Of a stretch of DNA of 6,244 nt, positions 5,376-6,244 are shown one piece after another (positions within the stretch are counted from its first letter, which is position 1; every line of letters starts with the position of its first letter). Both the position numbers and the translations under genes were made by a program. The DNA is from Actinomycetota bacterium (GTDB lineage: Bacteria; Zhuqueibacterota; Zhuqueibacteria; Residuimicrobiales; Krinioviventaceae): positions 1-6,244 of the forward strand of contig JAACEJ010000236.1 in the NCBI GenBank assembly GCA_011682565.1, read 5' to 3'. Below the pieces are notes generated by a model. The model was not told where the DNA came from, made no database searches, and saw nothing but the letters and a program-made list of their open reading frames with translations.

Positions 5376-6189
5376 TTACTTTCTCCGAATTACCAAGTAA
5401 ATATAAAATAATACCGGCTGCAACGGCAACGTTTAGAGATTCACTTTTCCCTTTTCCGGAAATTGTAATCCAGTCGTCTACATGCGCAGCAACGCTTGCC
5501 GTTAGGCCGTTTGCTTCATTTCCCATTAAAATGATTCTTTTATTGCCATCGAGCCCGGATTGTGTTTCGTTTCCACTTTCGGCCCGGGTTCCGATTATTC
5601 GATACATCTTTTTTTTAAATGCGGGCAGAGCATTTTCCAGGGAGATATTCTCAAAAACCGGGATGTGAAAAACAGCGCCCATGGAACTGCGAACAACTTT
5701 GCTGTTGTACACATCAACGCAGCCCTTGCCGAGCAAAACTCCGTCCGCAGCAAACCATTCTGCCGTGCGAAGTATTGTTCCCAAATTCCCCGGGTCCTGG
5801 ATTGCGTCCAGAGCAAGGAGCAGGGATTTTTTACGTTCGCTGATCGAATCAAAATTCCACGAGGGATGACGAACGAGAAATGCCATGCCTTGCGGCGTTT
5901 CTGTTTCGCTGAAGGAATGAAATTCCTTTTCGCCGGTATGGTAAACAGGAATGTTACCCATGTGTGCGCGCTGAAGAATTTTTTGCATCCGCTCTGTTGC
6001 GACAAGGGCCGGACAGAAAATAACCTCGACAATTTGAGCCCGGGATTTCAGCGCTTCTTCACAAAGACGAACCCCCTCTGCCAGAAATAAATTTTCTTTA
6101 TCTCGATATTTTTTCTGTTTTAGTCTCCGCAGCTTTTTAAGATGATTTGCAGATAACGGAGCACTAAAAGAGGGCGGCAATTCTTTCAT
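5368..6189 (-). CDS. SpoU/TrmH-family RNA 2'-O-ribose methyltransferase (RlmB/TsnR-like)
   Basis: This 273-residue enzyme should transfer methyl from S-adenosylmethionine to a ribose 2'-OH in rRNA or tRNA. It has the two-part build of the 23S rRNA type: an N-terminal substrate-binding domain (about 16-107, with FLAEGVRLCEEAL at 35-47 and ETPQGMAFL at 97-105) and a C-terminal SPOUT knot domain. The three SpoU motifs are clear: motif 1 DAIQDPGNLGTILRTAEWF (128-146, N135 and R141), motif 2 ILMGNEANGL (220-229, E225), and motif 3 ITISGKGKSESLNVAVA (241-257, S251-L252-N253). The target nucleotide cannot be assigned from sequence, so no gene symbol is given. ATG 6189 comes 5 bases after the stop of the preceding gene and has no good Shine-Dalgarno, suggesting reinitiation. 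Its stop overlaps the start of the CPBP protease. Confidence 0.95.
   Translation of the reverse strand: MKELPPSFSAPLSANHLKKLRRLKQKKYRDKENLFLAEGVRLCEEALKSRAQIVEVIFCPALVATERMQKILQRAHMGNIPVYHTGEKEFHSFSETETPQGMAFLVRHPSWNFDSISERKKSLLLALDAIQDPGNLGTILRTAEWFAADGVLLGKGCVDVYNSKVVRSSMGAVFHIPVFENISLENALPAFKKKMYRIIGTRAESGNETQSGLDGNKRIILMGNEANGLTASVAAHVDDWITISGKGKSESLNVAVAAGIILYLLGNSEKVNG
5383..5386 (-). promoter_or_regulatory. Ribosome binding site inside the methyltransferase 3' end
   Basis: GGAG at 5386-5383 falls within the codons for SEK near the C-terminus of the methyltransferase, 7 bases before the CPBP protease ATG at 5375. It fixes the overlapping start and suggests that the two proteins are made by coupled translation. 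Confidence 0.75.
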
Positions 6190-6194
6190 TGTAA

Positions 6195-6244
6195 TTACAG
6201 CTTTAGTTTTTCAGCTATAAATTCGGTTGTCTCATCAAGAGGAA
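6195..6244 (-). CDS. C-terminal fragment of an unidentified gene
   Basis: Reading in from the right edge, the minus strand is open for 16 codons, PLDETTEFIAEKLKL plus a partial first residue, and stops with TAA at 6197-6195. The other two frames are stopped within this stretch. The peptide looks like an amphipathic C-terminal helix of a soluble protein, and the stop lies only 5 bases from the methyltransferase ATG, which supports a real, co-transcribed gene. The fragment is too short to name a family. Confidence 0.55.
   Translation of the reverse strand, partial: PLDETTEFIAEKLKL

Noticed and set aside
5560..6090. 176-codon plus-strand ORF opposite the RNA methyltransferase
   Set aside because: It is antisense to a gene with all three SpoU motifs, and its own translation shows no domain or ribosome binding site.

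Overview
Every gene I can support lies on the minus strand, so transcription runs from position 6244 down to 1. The window probably comes from a Gram-negative bacterium: it encodes a likely outer-membrane barrel and the start of an exported protein that may be a cell-wall amidase. Base composition looks moderately AT-rich by eye, and two genes (the barrel and the CPBP protease) have clear Shine-Dalgarno sequences. The mix of a rhomboid with a soluble C-terminal tail, an amidase-like secreted protein and small lineage-specific barrels reminds me of the FCB-related candidate phyla (Calditrichota/KSB1-like). That placement is inference from general knowledge, not something the sequence proves.

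Layout in transcription order: (i) 6244-6195, the last 16 codons of an unidentified gene; (ii) 6189-5368, a SpoU/TrmH-family RNA 2'-O-ribose methyltransferase; (iii) 5375-4593, a CPBP (CAAX-type) intramembrane protease whose start overlaps the methyltransferase stop by 8 bases; (iv) 4464-4102, a stand-alone and somewhat degenerate receiver domain, followed by a strong intrinsic terminator at 4079-4047; (v) a 387-base gene-free stretch holding an inverted-repeat element of the dispersed CTCTGCG type and a direct repeat near the nadB start; (vi) 3714-2104, nadB (L-aspartate oxidase); (vii) a 287-base spacer; (viii) 1816-1181, a small secreted beta-barrel-like protein with an excellent ribosome binding site; (ix) 1149-295, a rhomboid protease; (x) 275 to beyond 1, the N-terminus of an exported protein whose best start codon is ATC.

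The genes form at least three transcription groups. The methyltransferase and protease are translationally coupled, and the receiver gene may share their message up to the terminator. nadB stands alone, with no nadA or nadC visible, and makes iminoaspartate for NAD synthesis. The barrel, rhomboid and exported protein are close together (31 and 19 bases apart) and all concern the cell envelope. I see no tRNA, rRNA, CRISPR array, insertion sequence with a transposase, or clear novel multi-gene system. The most unusual points are the apparent ATC start, the inverted-repeat element upstream of nadB, and the substituted switch residues of the receiver protein.
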